Assembly (NCBI GenBank): GCA_017618715.1
Contig: JAFZTS010000044.1
Span: 29,225 to 93,224 of the forward strand
Origin: Bacteroidales bacterium
GTDB taxonomy: Bacteria; Bacteroidota; Bacteroidia; Bacteroidales; UBA3663
Direction: 5' to 3'
DNA: 64,000 nt
The notes beneath the pieces were generated by a model that saw only the letters and a program-made list of their open reading frames with translations, made no database searches and was not told where the DNA came from. A program made the translations under genes and the position numbers. Shown one piece after another: positions 26,184-35,340 of the stretch (positions are counted from its first letter, which is position 1; each line of letters opens with the position of its first letter).

Positions 26184-27485
26184 TCAAAGCCCGAAGGCGG
26201 CGCGAACGCGGTCCACGTAGTCGAGCTTCTCCCAAGTGAAGAGCTCCACCTCGATGGTCTTGGTTTGGCCCAGGCGGTTGGTGAAGGTCTTTTTGACCTT
26301 TTCGCAAGGACGGCCGAAGTGACCATAGGCTGCTGTCTCCTCGTAGATGGGATTGAGCAGGCCCAGACGCTCCTGGATAGCGTGGGGTGTCATGTCGAAG
26401 ATGCGGCTGACCACGTCGGAGATCTCGGCGTCGCTGAGCGCAACCTGTGCCGTGCCAAACGTATTGACACAAAGGCTCACGGGTTGGGCAATGCCGATGG
26501 CGTAGGCGACTTGGACGAGTGCACGATGGCAAACACCAGCTGCCACCAGGTTGTTGGCGATATGACGAGCGGCATAGGCTGCCGAGCGATCGACCTTCGA
26601 GGGATCTTTGCCCGAGAAGGCGCCACCGCCATGGGCACCATGTCCTCCGTAGGTATCGACGATGATCTTTCGACCCGTGAGACCCGTGTCGCCATGAGGC
26701 CCGCCAATCACGAACTTGCCCGTCGGATTGACGTAGAGATTGTAATTATCGTCGAAGAGCGCAGCTTCGGACTTATCGAGACGTGCCTTGAGACGTGGTA
26801 TGAGGATGTTGCGTACATCCTGACGAATACGTGCCAGCATGGCCTCATCGTCGTCGAGCCATTCGTCGTGCTGGGTGCTGACCACGATGGTATGAACGCG
26901 TACAGGGCGATTGGTCTTGCCGTCGTATTCAACGGTGACCTGGCTCTTGGCGTCGGGACGAAGATAGGGCATGGGAGAATTGGCCTCACGACGAATCTTG
27001 GCAAGTTCGATAAGAAGCAAATGGCTGAGTTCGAGGGTAAGCGGCATGCGGTTGTGGGTCTCGTTGGTGGCATAACCGAACATCATGCCCTGATCGCCAG
27101 CGCCCTGTTCTTCGGGCTTCTGACGCTCCACGCCACGATTGATGTCGGGGCTTTGCGCATGGATGGCCGAGAAGATGCCGCACGAATTCCCATCGAACAT
27201 ATATTCGGCCTTGGTGTATCCAATGCGACAGATGGTGGCACGCACAGCTTCACGCAGCTCCACGTCAGCCTTTGTCTTGATTTCGCCAGCCAAAACGACC
27301 TGGCCGGTGGTAACTAAAGTTTCACAGGCAACCTTGCTGGAAGGGTCCCAGGCAAGCAGGTTATCGAGGACAGTGTCGCTGATCTGATCGGCGACTTTGT
27401 CGGGGTGTCCTTCTGACACCGATTCGGAAGTGAATAAGTAGTTCAACTTTTTAGATGGTTGAGCAATCATCGGCAACTTTTTCAA
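26184..27485 (-). CDS. metK: S-adenosylmethionine synthetase (methionine adenosyltransferase)
   Basis: A 433-residue cytoplasmic enzyme making SAM from methionine and ATP. Diagnostic motifs are [12 protein letters not shown] near the N-terminus, the [15 protein letters not shown]-site hexapeptide region, and the Gly-rich loop [18 protein letters not shown]. The somewhat long central region (about 40 residues beyond the E. coli enzyme) is normal for Bacteroidetes. It has its own promoter in the spacer after the mechanosensitive-channel gene. I saw no SAM-riboswitch-like structure in the short leader. Confidence 0.97.
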   Translation of the reverse strand: MKKLPMIAQPSKKLNYLFTSESVSEGHPDKVADQISDTVLDNLLAWDPSSKVACETLVTTGQVVLAGEIKTKADVELREAVRATICRIGYTKAEYMFDGNSCGIFSAIHAQSPDINRGVERQKPEEQGAGDQGMMFGYATNETHNRMPLTLELSHLLLIELAKIRREANSPMPYLRPDAKSQVTVEYDGKTNRPVRVHTIVVSTQHDEWLDDDEAMLARIRQDVRNILIPRLKARLDKSEAALFDDNYNLYVNPTGKFVIGGPHGDTGLTGRKIIVDTYGGHGAHGGGAFSGKDPSKVDRSAAYAARHIANNLVAAGVCHRALVQVAYAIGIAQPVSLCVNTFGTAQVALSDAEISDVVSRIFDMTPHAIQERLGLLNPIYEETAAYGHFGRPCEKVKKTFTNRLGQTKTIEVELFTWEKLDYVDRVRAAFGL

Positions 27486-27526
27486 TGGTTACCAATCATT
27501 GTGAGTTATTTTGCAATATTGCGGCG

Positions 27527-27557
27527 CGAAGATAGACCGAAAAGCCCGAAACTCCAA
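27527..27557 (-). promoter_or_regulatory. metK: Probable metK promoter, -33 lies in the loop of the preceding terminator
   Basis: On the minus strand TTGG (27557-27554), a 19-nt gap and TATCTTCG (27534-27527), one mismatch to TAnnTTTG. The -33 element falls in the loop of the hairpin at 27540-27575. Confidence 0.5.
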
Positions 27558-27575
27558 ATTTTTCGGGCTTTTTTT
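27540..27575. terminator. Hairpin terminator between the MscS-type gene and metK
   Basis: AAAAGCCCGAAA pairs with TTTCGGGCTTTT across a 9-nt loop. T-runs follow the stem on both strands, so it could stop transcription in either direction. It serves the mechanosensitive-channel gene on the minus strand. Confidence 0.8.
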
Positions 27576-27633
27576 GACAAATTGACAAGAATATGGGGTC
27601 CACTCGTTATGCGGTGGAAAGCGCAAATGACAC

Positions 27634-28779
27634 TCAATGTCGGTCACTGATGCGCTGATAGGGTTTTAATCCGAATTCCTTGGTGCGTGCAAGCATATAT
27701 TCCACCATGCGCGCCTGTACTTCCTCGTATTCCTCCCACGTCTTGGTATAGGTGAAGGCAAGGATCTCGATGGGGATGCCTTCGGCCGTCTGTGGAAGGT
27801 GACGAACAATCATCGCCAATTTATTGTTGATTTCGGGTCGCTCGCTAAGGTATTTGAAGATGGCGCCACGATAGGCCTCCAGGTTGGTGGCTTCGCCAGC
27901 CTGTGCCGTCTCGGGCAGATAGCCTTTCTTCTGATAATCGGCCACCTGGGCTGCGGTGAGGAACTTCACGGAATCGACATCGATGTTGATGCTGCGATTG
28001 AAGCGACGCCCATCGCCCTCCTTCATCCCGCGCCAGTTCTGGAACGTATCGGTGAGCAAGGTGTAGGGCTGGACTGTCAGGATGGTATTGTCGAAATTCT
28101 TCACTTTGACGGTGCTCAAGGTCATTTCGGTGACGATACCATTCACCCCGCGGGACGGCATGGTGATCCAGTCATCGACACGCACCATGTCGTTGATGGC
28201 AAGCTGCACGCCAGCCACAAGCCCCTTGATGGCATCCTGGAAAACGAGCATCATAACCACAGAGGCCGATAGCAAACCGGTGATGAGATAGAACGGAGAA
28301 CGCCCCATCGCCGTACTCGTCATGAGTATGATGCCCACAAACCAGACGATGATCTGGAACGTCTGGAGGACACCTTTCAGCGAACCTGCCTTTTGCTCCT
28401 TCACTTGGACAAAAATGTCAAAGATGCCACGCAGGAATGCCGCAATGAAATTGCAGACAGCGTAGATGATATAGATCTGCAGCAGGCGAATTACAATCAC
28501 TTCGAAGGTGCCATGGAGGGCATAAGGCAAAGCAATAGTCATGATAACAGGAGGCACGATGTGTGAAAAGGCACGGCACACACGCTCGGAGAGCAGGATA
28601 TCGTCCACCTGCGTCTTTGTTTGCTTGACAATCTTCTGGATGACAGGAATCACTCCATATTTGATGATGAAATAGGCAATGTATGAAACGAGAATGATGC
28701 CAAGAACAATCAGCAGTCGGATGCCTCCCGACATGTCGGAAGTATCAGGGCCAAGGTTTTCAATAAGCCATTGATCCAT
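27634..28779 (-). CDS. MscS-family mechanosensitive channel, YbdG (MscM)-like
   Basis: A 381-residue inner-membrane protein. About five hydrophobic helices lie in residues 22-190, followed by the MscS beta domain. VFQDAIKGLVAGVQL is the pore-adjacent signature, then NDMVRVDDWITMPSRGVNG and TVKVKNFDNTILTVQPYTL. The segment DTFQNWRGMKEGDGRRFNRSINID and the longer C-terminal domain are typical of YbdG-type channels rather than small MscS. It should release solutes on hypo-osmotic shock. The gene follows two symporter genes on the same strand with a 56-bp spacer. Confidence 0.92.
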   Translation of the reverse strand: MDQWLIENLGPDTSDMSGGIRLLIVLGIILVSYIAYFIIKYGVIPVIQKIVKQTKTQVDDILLSERVCRAFSHIVPPVIMTIALPYALHGTFEVIVIRLLQIYIIYAVCNFIAAFLRGIFDIFVQVKEQKAGSLKGVLQTFQIIVWFVGIILMTSTAMGRSPFYLITGLLSASVVMMLVFQDAIKGLVAGVQLAINDMVRVDDWITMPSRGVNGIVTEMTLSTVKVKNFDNTILTVQPYTLLTDTFQNWRGMKEGDGRRFNRSINIDVDSVKFLTAAQVADYQKKGYLPETAQAGEATNLEAYRGAIFKYLSERPEINNKLAMIVRHLPQTAEGIPIEILAFTYTKTWEEYEEVQARMVEYMLARTKEFGLKPYQRISDRH

Positions 28780-28788
28780 GTTGATCTA

Positions 28789-28834
28789 AGGGATTAAAAG
28801 GGATGATAAGGGGAGTAAATAGGGAGATAAAGGG
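28789..28834. repeat. G-tract repeat with about 10-bp phasing
   Basis: Five runs of three or four G begin at 28790, 28800, 28810, 28822 and 28832, each set in A/T-rich sequence (AAGGGATTAAAAGGGATG type). They fill the spacer between the symporter stop (28836) and the channel gene start (28779). On the transcribed strand they are C-tracts. Confidence 0.6.
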
Positions 28835-28835
28835 A

Positions 28836-30167
28836 CTAAAGCACTCCAAGTCCACTCAGGAAGATGAGCAGAATGCAGATGGGAGCGAAATAACGGACTG
28901 CGAACATGAACAACGGAATATAGCCGCCCTTGTCCTTGCCAAAGTTGGTGAGCGTGTCGTGCAAGAGTTTGCGGTCCATTCGCCAACCCAGGAAGATGGC
29001 CATCAGCAGTCCTCCGAGAGGTAAGATGACGTTGGCTGTCACCTTGTCGAAAATGTCGAACAAGGAATAACCTGCAAAGGTCAGCCAATTGGCAAAGTCG
29101 GGACAGAACGACAGGCAACAGCCCGTGCCAAGAATCCACGCAATCGCAGAGACAACGAGGACAGCACGTCGGCGACTCACATGGAACTGCTCCTGCAAAA
29201 TGGCAATGGGACACTCCATCATCGAGATACTCGAAGTAAGTGCGGCAATGGCCAGCAGCACAAAGAACACAATACTCCAAACATAACCACCGGGCATCTG
29301 CACGAATACACTGGGCAGGGTGATGAAGGCCAAGCCTGGTCCCGCATCGGGATGAATGCCATAGGCGAAACAGGCAGGGAAGATGATGATGCCGGCCAAG
29401 ATGGCAATCAGCGTATCGACCAGACAGATGAAGAGCGAGGTTTTGCCCATTTTGGTGCTATTTGGCAAATAGGAGCCGTAGATGAGCAGCGTACCCACTC
29501 CCATCGAGATGCTGAAGAACGACTGCCCCATGGCCGAAAGGATAACCTTGCCTGTGATTCTGCTGAAGTCGGGATGAAAGAGGAACTTCAAACCTTCGAC
29601 TGCACCGGGAAGTAACAGGGAATTGATGCAGAGCACGAGCATCAACGCTCCCATGATGGGCATGAGGATATTAGACCATCGTTCGATGCCCTTTTGCACA
29701 CCGCCCACGAGAATCAGCGTATTGAGCAGCACGAAGCCCGTCATATAGAGGAAGGGTAGCAAGGCGCCTTGGGAGTAGGCTGCAAAATCACCAACAGAAA
29801 GTTTATCGAGCACCGAAATGGCCGTATAGTGGAGTGTCCAACCGGCCACCACAGAATAGAAGCCGACAATCATGAGCACACCCACCGCCCCAAGAATGCC
29901 TGTGAGCCACCAATAGGAGCCAGGTGCCAAACGACGAAAAGCTCCCACAGCGTTGCTATGTGATGCACGTCCCAAGGTGAGTTCGGCCAACATCAGCGGT
30001 GTACCCAACATGAGTACACACAACACGTAGATGAGCAGAAAGGCTGCTCCGCCATTCTGGCCCGTCTCATAGGGGAAACGCCAGATGTTGCCAAGTCCGA
30101 CAGCCGAGCCTACAGCTGCAAGGATGCCTCCCAGCTTGGTCACAAACAATGCTCGTTCGTTACTCAT
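28836..30167 (-). CDS. Sodium-dependent transporter, NSS (SNF) family, copy 2
   Basis: A 443-residue inner-membrane protein with about 11-12 helices. The NSS hallmark is near the N-terminus: LGGILAAVGSAVGLGNIWRFPYETGQNGGAAF, forming the unwound TM1 with Na+ and substrate sites. GTPLMLAELTLG (TM2) and the TM6/TM8 regions follow. Bacterial NSS proteins of the LeuT/MhsT type take up amino acids with Na+; the substrate is not evident. It is the second of two tandem paralogues separated by 32 bp, apparently sharing one promoter upstream of the first. Confidence 0.94.
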   Translation of the reverse strand: MSNERALFVTKLGGILAAVGSAVGLGNIWRFPYETGQNGGAAFLLIYVLCVLMLGTPLMLAELTLGRASHSNAVGAFRRLAPGSYWWLTGILGAVGVLMIVGFYSVVAGWTLHYTAISVLDKLSVGDFAAYSQGALLPFLYMTGFVLLNTLILVGGVQKGIERWSNILMPIMGALMLVLCINSLLLPGAVEGLKFLFHPDFSRITGKVILSAMGQSFFSISMGVGTLLIYGSYLPNSTKMGKTSLFICLVDTLIAILAGIIIFPACFAYGIHPDAGPGLAFITLPSVFVQMPGGYVWSIVFFVLLAIAALTSSISMMECPIAILQEQFHVSRRRAVLVVSAIAWILGTGCCLSFCPDFANWLTFAGYSLFDIFDKVTANVILPLGGLLMAIFLGWRMDRKLLHDTLTNFGKDKGGYIPLFMFAVRYFAPICILLIFLSGLGVL

Positions 30168-30199
30168 CAGTGATCAATTGAGATTAATAAATCAACATT

Positions 30200-31549
30200 T
30201 TAGAGCAATCCGAGACCACTGAGGAAGATGAGTAGAATGCAGACAGGAACGATAGTGCGCAGCAACAAAATCAATGGACGCAGGTACCATCCCGAGTCGT
30301 TTCGCCAATTGGTGATTGCATTGCTGATAATCTCCTTTTCGAGCCACCAACCCACGAAGATGGAAGTAAGGAATGCACAGACAGGCATCATGTAACGTGC
30401 CGTGATATGGTCGAGGAAGTCGAACAGCACATCGCCACCGATCGTGAAACCGCTCCACATACCCATCGACAACGAACAGCCGATGCCGAGCACCAGCGAC
30501 CAGATTGCGCTGATGATTACCGCACTGCGACGCGAGACGTGGCATTCCTCCTGTAGGAACGAGATGGGCACTTCGAAGATGCTCATGCAAGAAGTAAGAC
30601 CTGCCAGCGTAACCAGAACGAAGAACAACAAGCCCATCACCCATCCGAAAGGCATGGAGTTGAAGACTTGAGGAAGGGTCACAAAGACCAGTCCCGACCC
30701 TTCGCCCGGAGCTACACCGAACGAGAAGCAGGCGGGGAAAATGACGATGCCTGCAAGGATGGCGATGAGTGTGTCGAGACCTGCCACCTGAAGTGCCGTC
30801 TTGCCGATCTTGGTATTGTCGGAAAGATAAGAACCATAGGCTACCATGATGCCCATGGCCACCGAAAGGCTGAAGAATGCCTGTCCCATAGCATCAATCC
30901 ATGTGCGACCACTCACCTTGCTCCAATCGGGCACGAAAAGAAACTCCATACCCTTGTGGAATTCCGGAAGGAAGAAGCTGTTTGCCACCAGGATAAGCAA
31001 CAGAACGGCCAGAATGGGCATCATGATGTTTGAGGCACGTTCGATGCCCTTCTGCACACCGCCCAAGAGGATAGCCACGTTGATGAGGATAGCCAAGATG
31101 GTCCACAAAAGAGGTTCGACAGGACTGCTGACAAAACTATTGAAGTCATCGCCCGACATCGTGTTGGTCAGCGCTTGCCAGGTGGCATGTAAGGTCCACC
31201 CTGAAAGAACCACATAGAATCCGAGGATAAGACATGCAACAACCAGTCCGATGATACCCACCAGATACCAATGTGTGCCTGGAGCAACCTTGCGGAAAGC
31301 GCCCACCACATTGCGATGCGACGAGCGGCCGATACAGAACTCGGCAATCAGCAAGGGAACGCCCAGCATCAACACGCTGACAACATAGATGACCAGAAAG
31401 GCAGCACCACCATTCTGACCCGTCATGTAAGGAAATCGCCAGATATTACCGAAACCCACGGCAGAGCCTACAGCAGCTGCCAAGGCTCCCAATCGGGTGC
31501 CGAAAGTAGCGCGAGAGGTTCCAGGGTTGACAGATGTTTTATTACTCAT
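30200..31549 (-). CDS. Sodium-dependent transporter, NSS (SNF) family, copy 1
   Basis: A 449-residue paralogue of the downstream gene. It has the same TM1 signature (LAAAVGSAVGFGNIWRFPYMTGQNGGAAF), GVPLLIAEFCIG in TM2, and the closing segment PVCILLIFLSGLGLL shared almost word for word with the neighbour (PICILLIFLSGLGVL). The pair probably arose by tandem duplication, and differences in the binding-site helices suggest different substrates. It is first in the transcript, with a promoter at 31596-31626. Confidence 0.94.
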   Translation of the reverse strand: MSNKTSVNPGTSRATFGTRLGALAAAVGSAVGFGNIWRFPYMTGQNGGAAFLVIYVVSVLMLGVPLLIAEFCIGRSSHRNVVGAFRKVAPGTHWYLVGIIGLVVACLILGFYVVLSGWTLHATWQALTNTMSGDDFNSFVSSPVEPLLWTILAILINVAILLGGVQKGIERASNIMMPILAVLLLILVANSFFLPEFHKGMEFLFVPDWSKVSGRTWIDAMGQAFFSLSVAMGIMVAYGSYLSDNTKIGKTALQVAGLDTLIAILAGIVIFPACFSFGVAPGEGSGLVFVTLPQVFNSMPFGWVMGLLFFVLVTLAGLTSCMSIFEVPISFLQEECHVSRRSAVIISAIWSLVLGIGCSLSMGMWSGFTIGGDVLFDFLDHITARYMMPVCAFLTSIFVGWWLEKEIISNAITNWRNDSGWYLRPLILLLRTIVPVCILLIFLSGLGLL

Positions 31550-31595
31550 TTCAAAAAGGTTTCAGACAAGAGATGAAAACGCTAATTAATGGCTG

Positions 31596-31626
31596 CAAAA
31601 TTACCAAAAAATTTCGTTCCAAACAA
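31596..31626 (-). promoter_or_regulatory. Probable promoter for the two NSS transporter genes
   Basis: On the minus strand TTG (31626-31624), a 20-nt gap, TAATTTTG (31603-31596). It lies about 47 nt before the ATG at 31549 and is divergent from the dcw promoter. Confidence 0.6.
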
Positions 31627-31684
31627 CAAAATGCGTGAGAATATTGAAAAAAAGTACAATTTTTGATTGATTTTTCGTGAAATA

Positions 31685-31716
31685 TTTGCTTTAGTTGAAA
31701 AAAAAGTGTAATTTAG
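31685..31716 (+). promoter_or_regulatory. Probable promoter of the division/cell-wall cluster
   Basis: TTTG (31685-31688), a 20-nt gap and TAATTTAG (31709-31716), one mismatch to TAnnTTTG. Predicted start near 31722, about 36 nt before the rsmH ATG at 31759. Confidence 0.5.
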
Positions 31717-31758
31717 CGCCTCGAAAATCGCGTATTCGCGCGTATGTGAAGGAAATAA

Positions 31759-32697
31759 ATGAATATAGAAGGATATCACGTACCCGTAATGCTGAAAGAA
31801 TGTCTGGAAGGCCTCCAAATCCACCCAGATGGCATCTATGTCGATGTTACATTCGGTGGAGGAGGACATAGCCGCGCCATCCTTGAGCAGCTGGGACACA
31901 AAGGACATCTCTACAGTTTTGATCAGGATCCGGATGCCGAACAAAACATCGAGGGTACACCTTCTAACTTCACCTTCGTCCGCTCCAATTTCCGCTATCT
32001 GAAGAACTGGATGCGATATTACGGTGTGGATCATATAGACGGATTGTTGGCCGACCTCGGTGTTTCGAGCCATCATCTCGACGATGCCGAACGAGGCTTT
32101 GCCTTCCGTTTTGATGCACCACTGGACATGCGAATGAATACACGAGCCGGACGCACGGCAGCCGACCTGCTGGCTAATGCTGATGATAGGGAATTGACGA
32201 GAATATTCACCCTTTACGGAGAGTTGAGACAAGCACGACGCATGGCCCAAGCCATCGTCAAGCGACGTGCGTTGCAACCCATCCTAACGACAGGAGACTT
32301 GATGATGACGATAAAGCCTTTCATCAGTCCAAAAGCAGAGAAGAAGGAGCTCGCCCAAACCTTCCAGGCTTTGCGCATCGAGGTAAATCACGAAATGCAG
32401 GCTCTCGAAGAGATGCTGACGGCGGCCATCGGTCTGCTGAGGCCAGCCTCCGAGAAGCGAGCTGGGGGCCGACTTGTCGTGATGACCTACCACAGCCTCG
32501 AAGACCGTATCGTCAAGAACATGATACGTTCGGGGCAAGCCGACGGCGAGGTACAGAAAGACTTCTACGGCAAGATCATTGCTCCCCTCAAGGCTGTCAA
32601 CAACAAGGTAATCGAAGCATCGGAGGAGGAAGTGGAGCGCAATCCGCGAGCACGTTCCGCAAAACTCCGCATCGCAGAGAAATTAGCAAACTATTAA
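31759..32697 (+). CDS. rsmH: 16S rRNA (cytosine-1402-N4)-methyltransferase
   Basis: A 312-residue SAM-dependent enzyme (MraW) that methylates C1402 of 16S rRNA in the ribosomal P site. HVPVMLKECLEGL at the N-terminus, the SAM-binding VDVTFGGGGHSRAIL, DGLLADLGVSSHHLDDAERGF and the C-terminal VVMTYHSLEDRIVKN are all characteristic. It is the first gene of the cluster here. The usual preceding mraZ gene is absent: only about 200 bp of promoter region separate it from the divergent transporter genes. Confidence 0.97.
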   Translation: MNIEGYHVPVMLKECLEGLQIHPDGIYVDVTFGGGGHSRAILEQLGHKGHLYSFDQDPDAEQNIEGTPSNFTFVRSNFRYLKNWMRYYGVDHIDGLLADLGVSSHHLDDAERGFAFRFDAPLDMRMNTRAGRTAADLLANADDRELTRIFTLYGELRQARRMAQAIVKRRALQPILTTGDLMMTIKPFISPKAEKKELAQTFQALRIEVNHEMQALEEMLTAAIGLLRPASEKRAGGRLVVMTYHSLEDRIVKNMIRSGQADGEVQKDFYGKIIAPLKAVNNKVIEASEEEVERNPRARSAKLRIAEKLANY

Positions 32698-32710
32698 CTA
32701 CACAAAGACT

Positions 32711-33049
32711 TTGGCTAAGAAATTCAACATCATCGACGAAGCTGGAAAGGTCATCAGCGATGAACAGGGTCCGTTTGTCAGCAAGAAATTCTATGAGCAG
32801 CATTTCCAGAAGATACTCATCGTAATCATCTTGCTGATCAGTTACATCCAGTTGCGCTATGAATATGAGGATCATATCATCAAAATCGCCCGTTTGAAGA
32901 ACGAGCGAAATGATGTGCGTTATACCAGCATTGAGAAATGGGGCGACCTGACGACACGCAACAGGCCGGAAGTCATCAAGAATCGTGTGGCCGAAAGTGA
33001 CGTGAATTTAATCGAAAGTGACGAACCTGCAGTAATCATAAAAAAATAA
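32711..33049 (+). CDS. ftsL: FtsL-like cell-division protein
   Basis: A 112-residue protein starting with TTG at 32711 (M-AKKFNIIDEAGK); no in-frame ATG exists between the preceding stop and the conserved part. One transmembrane helix (ILIVIILLISYIQLRY) is followed by a short helical, coiled-coil-type segment. It lies between rsmH and ftsI, the fixed place of FtsL, which bridges FtsB/FtsQ and activates the FtsW-FtsI synthase. Sequence conservation of FtsL is low, so the call rests on topology and position. Confidence 0.8.
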   Translation: MAKKFNIIDEAGKVISDEQGPFVSKKFYEQHFQKILIVIILLISYIQLRYEYEDHIIKIARLKNERNDVRYTSIEKWGDLTTRNRPEVIKNRVAESDVNLIESDEPAVIIKK

Positions 33050-33052
33050 GAC

Positions 33053-35320
33053 ATGGGTTTCATCAAGAAACTGATAGATAAATTCCTTCTGGGTTGGACA
33101 CCATCCTTCAGTACAAGGTTCGGCATCGTGCTGGGCGTACTGTTGCTATATGTCATCGCCATCATTGCCTGTGCAACAAAGACCTTCCTGGTAGATCGTC
33201 CCCACTATGAAAAACTCGTCAGTAACCTGAAGCGCGACAGTGTCAGCATCCCCCAGATACGTGGCGTGATCTATAGCGAAACGGGCGACATGATTGCTGC
33301 TTCGGCTCCCGAATACGACATCTTCTTCGACTTCCGAAACAAGGACCAGGAGTGGTACAAGACGGTCTATGATTCGACGAAGAAAAAGAAGGTTAGAGTC
33401 CTCCACAAACTGCTGCCCAAGGATACGATGGATTACTATTTCAGTCCCAATGGTCCTGCAGCACAATGGATGCACAAGCTTAATCCCAGAAAGACCGCTG
33501 CTGAACATGCCCTCGGTATGATGAAGGCCTACCGCGAAGGCAATCGTCGCTACCTTGCACTACGCAGAATATCCTACCTCGAATACAAGGAACTCCGAAA
33601 TTCGGCACCCTTCTTTTCGAAAAACCGTAACCATATCGGCATGTTTGCCGAAGACCGTCCCAACCGCAAACGCCCCTATGGCGAGCGCCGCATGGGAGCC
33701 TCGACCATCGGCGGCGTGTTCCCCACGGACACTTTCCGCATCGTGAATGGTGTGCGTCGGAACATGAAGGGCCACGGACGCAACGGCTTGGAACAAACCT
33801 TCGACAGTCTGCTCAATGGCGAACCCGGCATCGGATTCACACAAAAGGTGAAACTCTATCGACAGACCATTGTGCAGAAGGAACCTGTTGATGGTGCCGA
33901 TGTCTATACGACGCTCGACATGGATATGCAGCGCATTCTCGATTTCGAACTCAACAAGCGCATCCTCGAATTGAATGCTGCAGGCGGATGGGCTGCGGTG
34001 ATGGAGACCAAGACCGGCAAAATCAAGGCCATCTCAAATCTGCAGCGCCGAGGCGACTACTGTGTAGAGGACTACAACCACTTCGTCATGGACCTTTATG
34101 ACCCGGGTTCTACGTTCAAGACTGTCAGCTATACCGTTCTGCTCGACGATGGCAAAATCACACCCGACACCGAAGTGGATACAGGCAACACCTTTGACCA
34201 TCCAAGCTCATGGAACTACCATGGCAAGGAGATACGCGATGACCATCCAGTAGGCAAGGTGACAGCTAATGAGGCTATGGTTCAATCGTCGAATATCTCG
34301 TTGGCCAAACTTACCACACGAGCATACGAACACGACAAGCAACGCTACCTCGACCTGATTGACAAGATGAAGATCTTCGAGGATATGCATCTCGAAGTCG
34401 AGTTCCAAGGAGCACAACGTCCCCGTAACCGAAAGGTAGGCGATGCCACGTGGAGCAGTGTTTCGCTCGGACAGATCAGCTATGGCTACGAGACGCGCAT
34501 CCCCGGCATGTATATGCTCAACTTCTACAACGCCATTGCCAACAATGGAACGTTGATGCGTCCCTATATCGTCGATCGTGTGGTGAAGGACGGCCAAGTG
34601 CTCTATCACCACGAACCTGAAGTGGTCAATCCCAAGATTTGCTCCGATTCCACGCTGCGGGCTGTGCGCCATGCTCTCGAAGAGGTTGTCGAACGAGGAA
34701 CTGCCAGCGGCAGGAATGGCGTGCCTGCTGCCCGTTCGAAGAAGGTGAAGATTGCTGGAAAGACGGGAACAGCCCAACGCTATGCCAACCATTCCTACGT
34801 CGGCAACGGTCATTATGTCTCGTTTGCAGGTTATTTCCCTGCCGATGACCCGCAATACACCTGCATCGTTGTCATCGATGCTCGTCCAGGTGGCAACTTC
34901 GGACGCCCTGGTGGCGGATACATGGCAGGACCTGTGTTCCGAAATTTTGCCGAGCAAGTATATGCCAACAGCATTTATCGAACCGTCAAAGACATCAAGC
35001 CCGACTCGGCCAATGTGGCCAATCGCGGTATGTACCCCAAGGCCAAACGTGGCCCGATGCTGACCACTGCCGAAGTGACCAACGAATTGGGACTGGACAG
35101 CGTGCTCTACAATCTGGACATTCGCAACGTGGAACTCAAGGACGTGAAACCGGGTGTGGTGCCCGATGTCGAAGGCATGGGTGCCGCTGACGCTCTCTTC
35201 ATGCTCGAAAGTGCAGGTCTTCGTGTCACCATCTCGGGTTGCGGCAAGGTCATCAGCCAATCTATTGTGGCCGGTTCAACGCTGACCAAGGGACAAACCA
35301 TCAATATTACGTTGAAATAA
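33053..35320 (+). CDS. ftsI: Septal peptidoglycan transpeptidase (penicillin-binding protein) with C-terminal PASTA domain
   Basis: A 755-residue class B PBP. One N-terminal transmembrane helix (FGIVLGVLLLYVIAIIAC) is followed by a pedestal domain and the transpeptidase domain with SxxK in DPGSTFKT (Ser353, Lys356), SSN in VQSSNISLAKL, and KTG in KIAGKTGTAQ. A single PASTA domain (GVVPDVEGMGAADALFMLESAGL onward) ends the protein, common in Bacteroidetes FtsI. It crosslinks septal peptidoglycan and partners with FtsW encoded downstream. The ATG is 3 bp after the ftsL stop. Confidence 0.96.
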   Translation: MGFIKKLIDKFLLGWTPSFSTRFGIVLGVLLLYVIAIIACATKTFLVDRPHYEKLVSNLKRDSVSIPQIRGVIYSETGDMIAASAPEYDIFFDFRNKDQEWYKTVYDSTKKKKVRVLHKLLPKDTMDYYFSPNGPAAQWMHKLNPRKTAAEHALGMMKAYREGNRRYLALRRISYLEYKELRNSAPFFSKNRNHIGMFAEDRPNRKRPYGERRMGASTIGGVFPTDTFRIVNGVRRNMKGHGRNGLEQTFDSLLNGEPGIGFTQKVKLYRQTIVQKEPVDGADVYTTLDMDMQRILDFELNKRILELNAAGGWAAVMETKTGKIKAISNLQRRGDYCVEDYNHFVMDLYDPGSTFKTVSYTVLLDDGKITPDTEVDTGNTFDHPSSWNYHGKEIRDDHPVGKVTANEAMVQSSNISLAKLTTRAYEHDKQRYLDLIDKMKIFEDMHLEVEFQGAQRPRNRKVGDATWSSVSLGQISYGYETRIPGMYMLNFYNAIANNGTLMRPYIVDRVVKDGQVLYHHEPEVVNPKICSDSTLRAVRHALEEVVERGTASGRNGVPAARSKKVKIAGKTGTAQRYANHSYVGNGHYVSFAGYFPADDPQYTCIVVIDARPGGNFGRPGGGYMAGPVFRNFAEQVYANSIYRTVKDIKPDSANVANRGMYPKAKRGPMLTTAEVTNELGLDSVLYNLDIRNVELKDVKPGVVPDVEGMGAADALFMLESAGLRVTISGCGKVISQSIVAGSTLTKGQTINITLK

Positions 35321-35340
35321 CAAGATCATTTTTTCAAAAT

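Noticed and set aside
26095..26532. Extension of the GH28 frame to a 620-residue protein
   Set aside because: It would run through the palindromes and the 3' part of metK; the ATG at 26094 begins a clear lipoprotein signal.
27486..27526. SAM riboswitch upstream of metK
   Set aside because: The leader between promoter and ATG is only about 40 nt and no riboswitch-type pairing was seen.
31560..32277. 231-codon minus-strand frame over the start of rsmH
   Set aside because: It is antisense to the conserved rsmH motifs and to the promoter region, with no recognisable domain.
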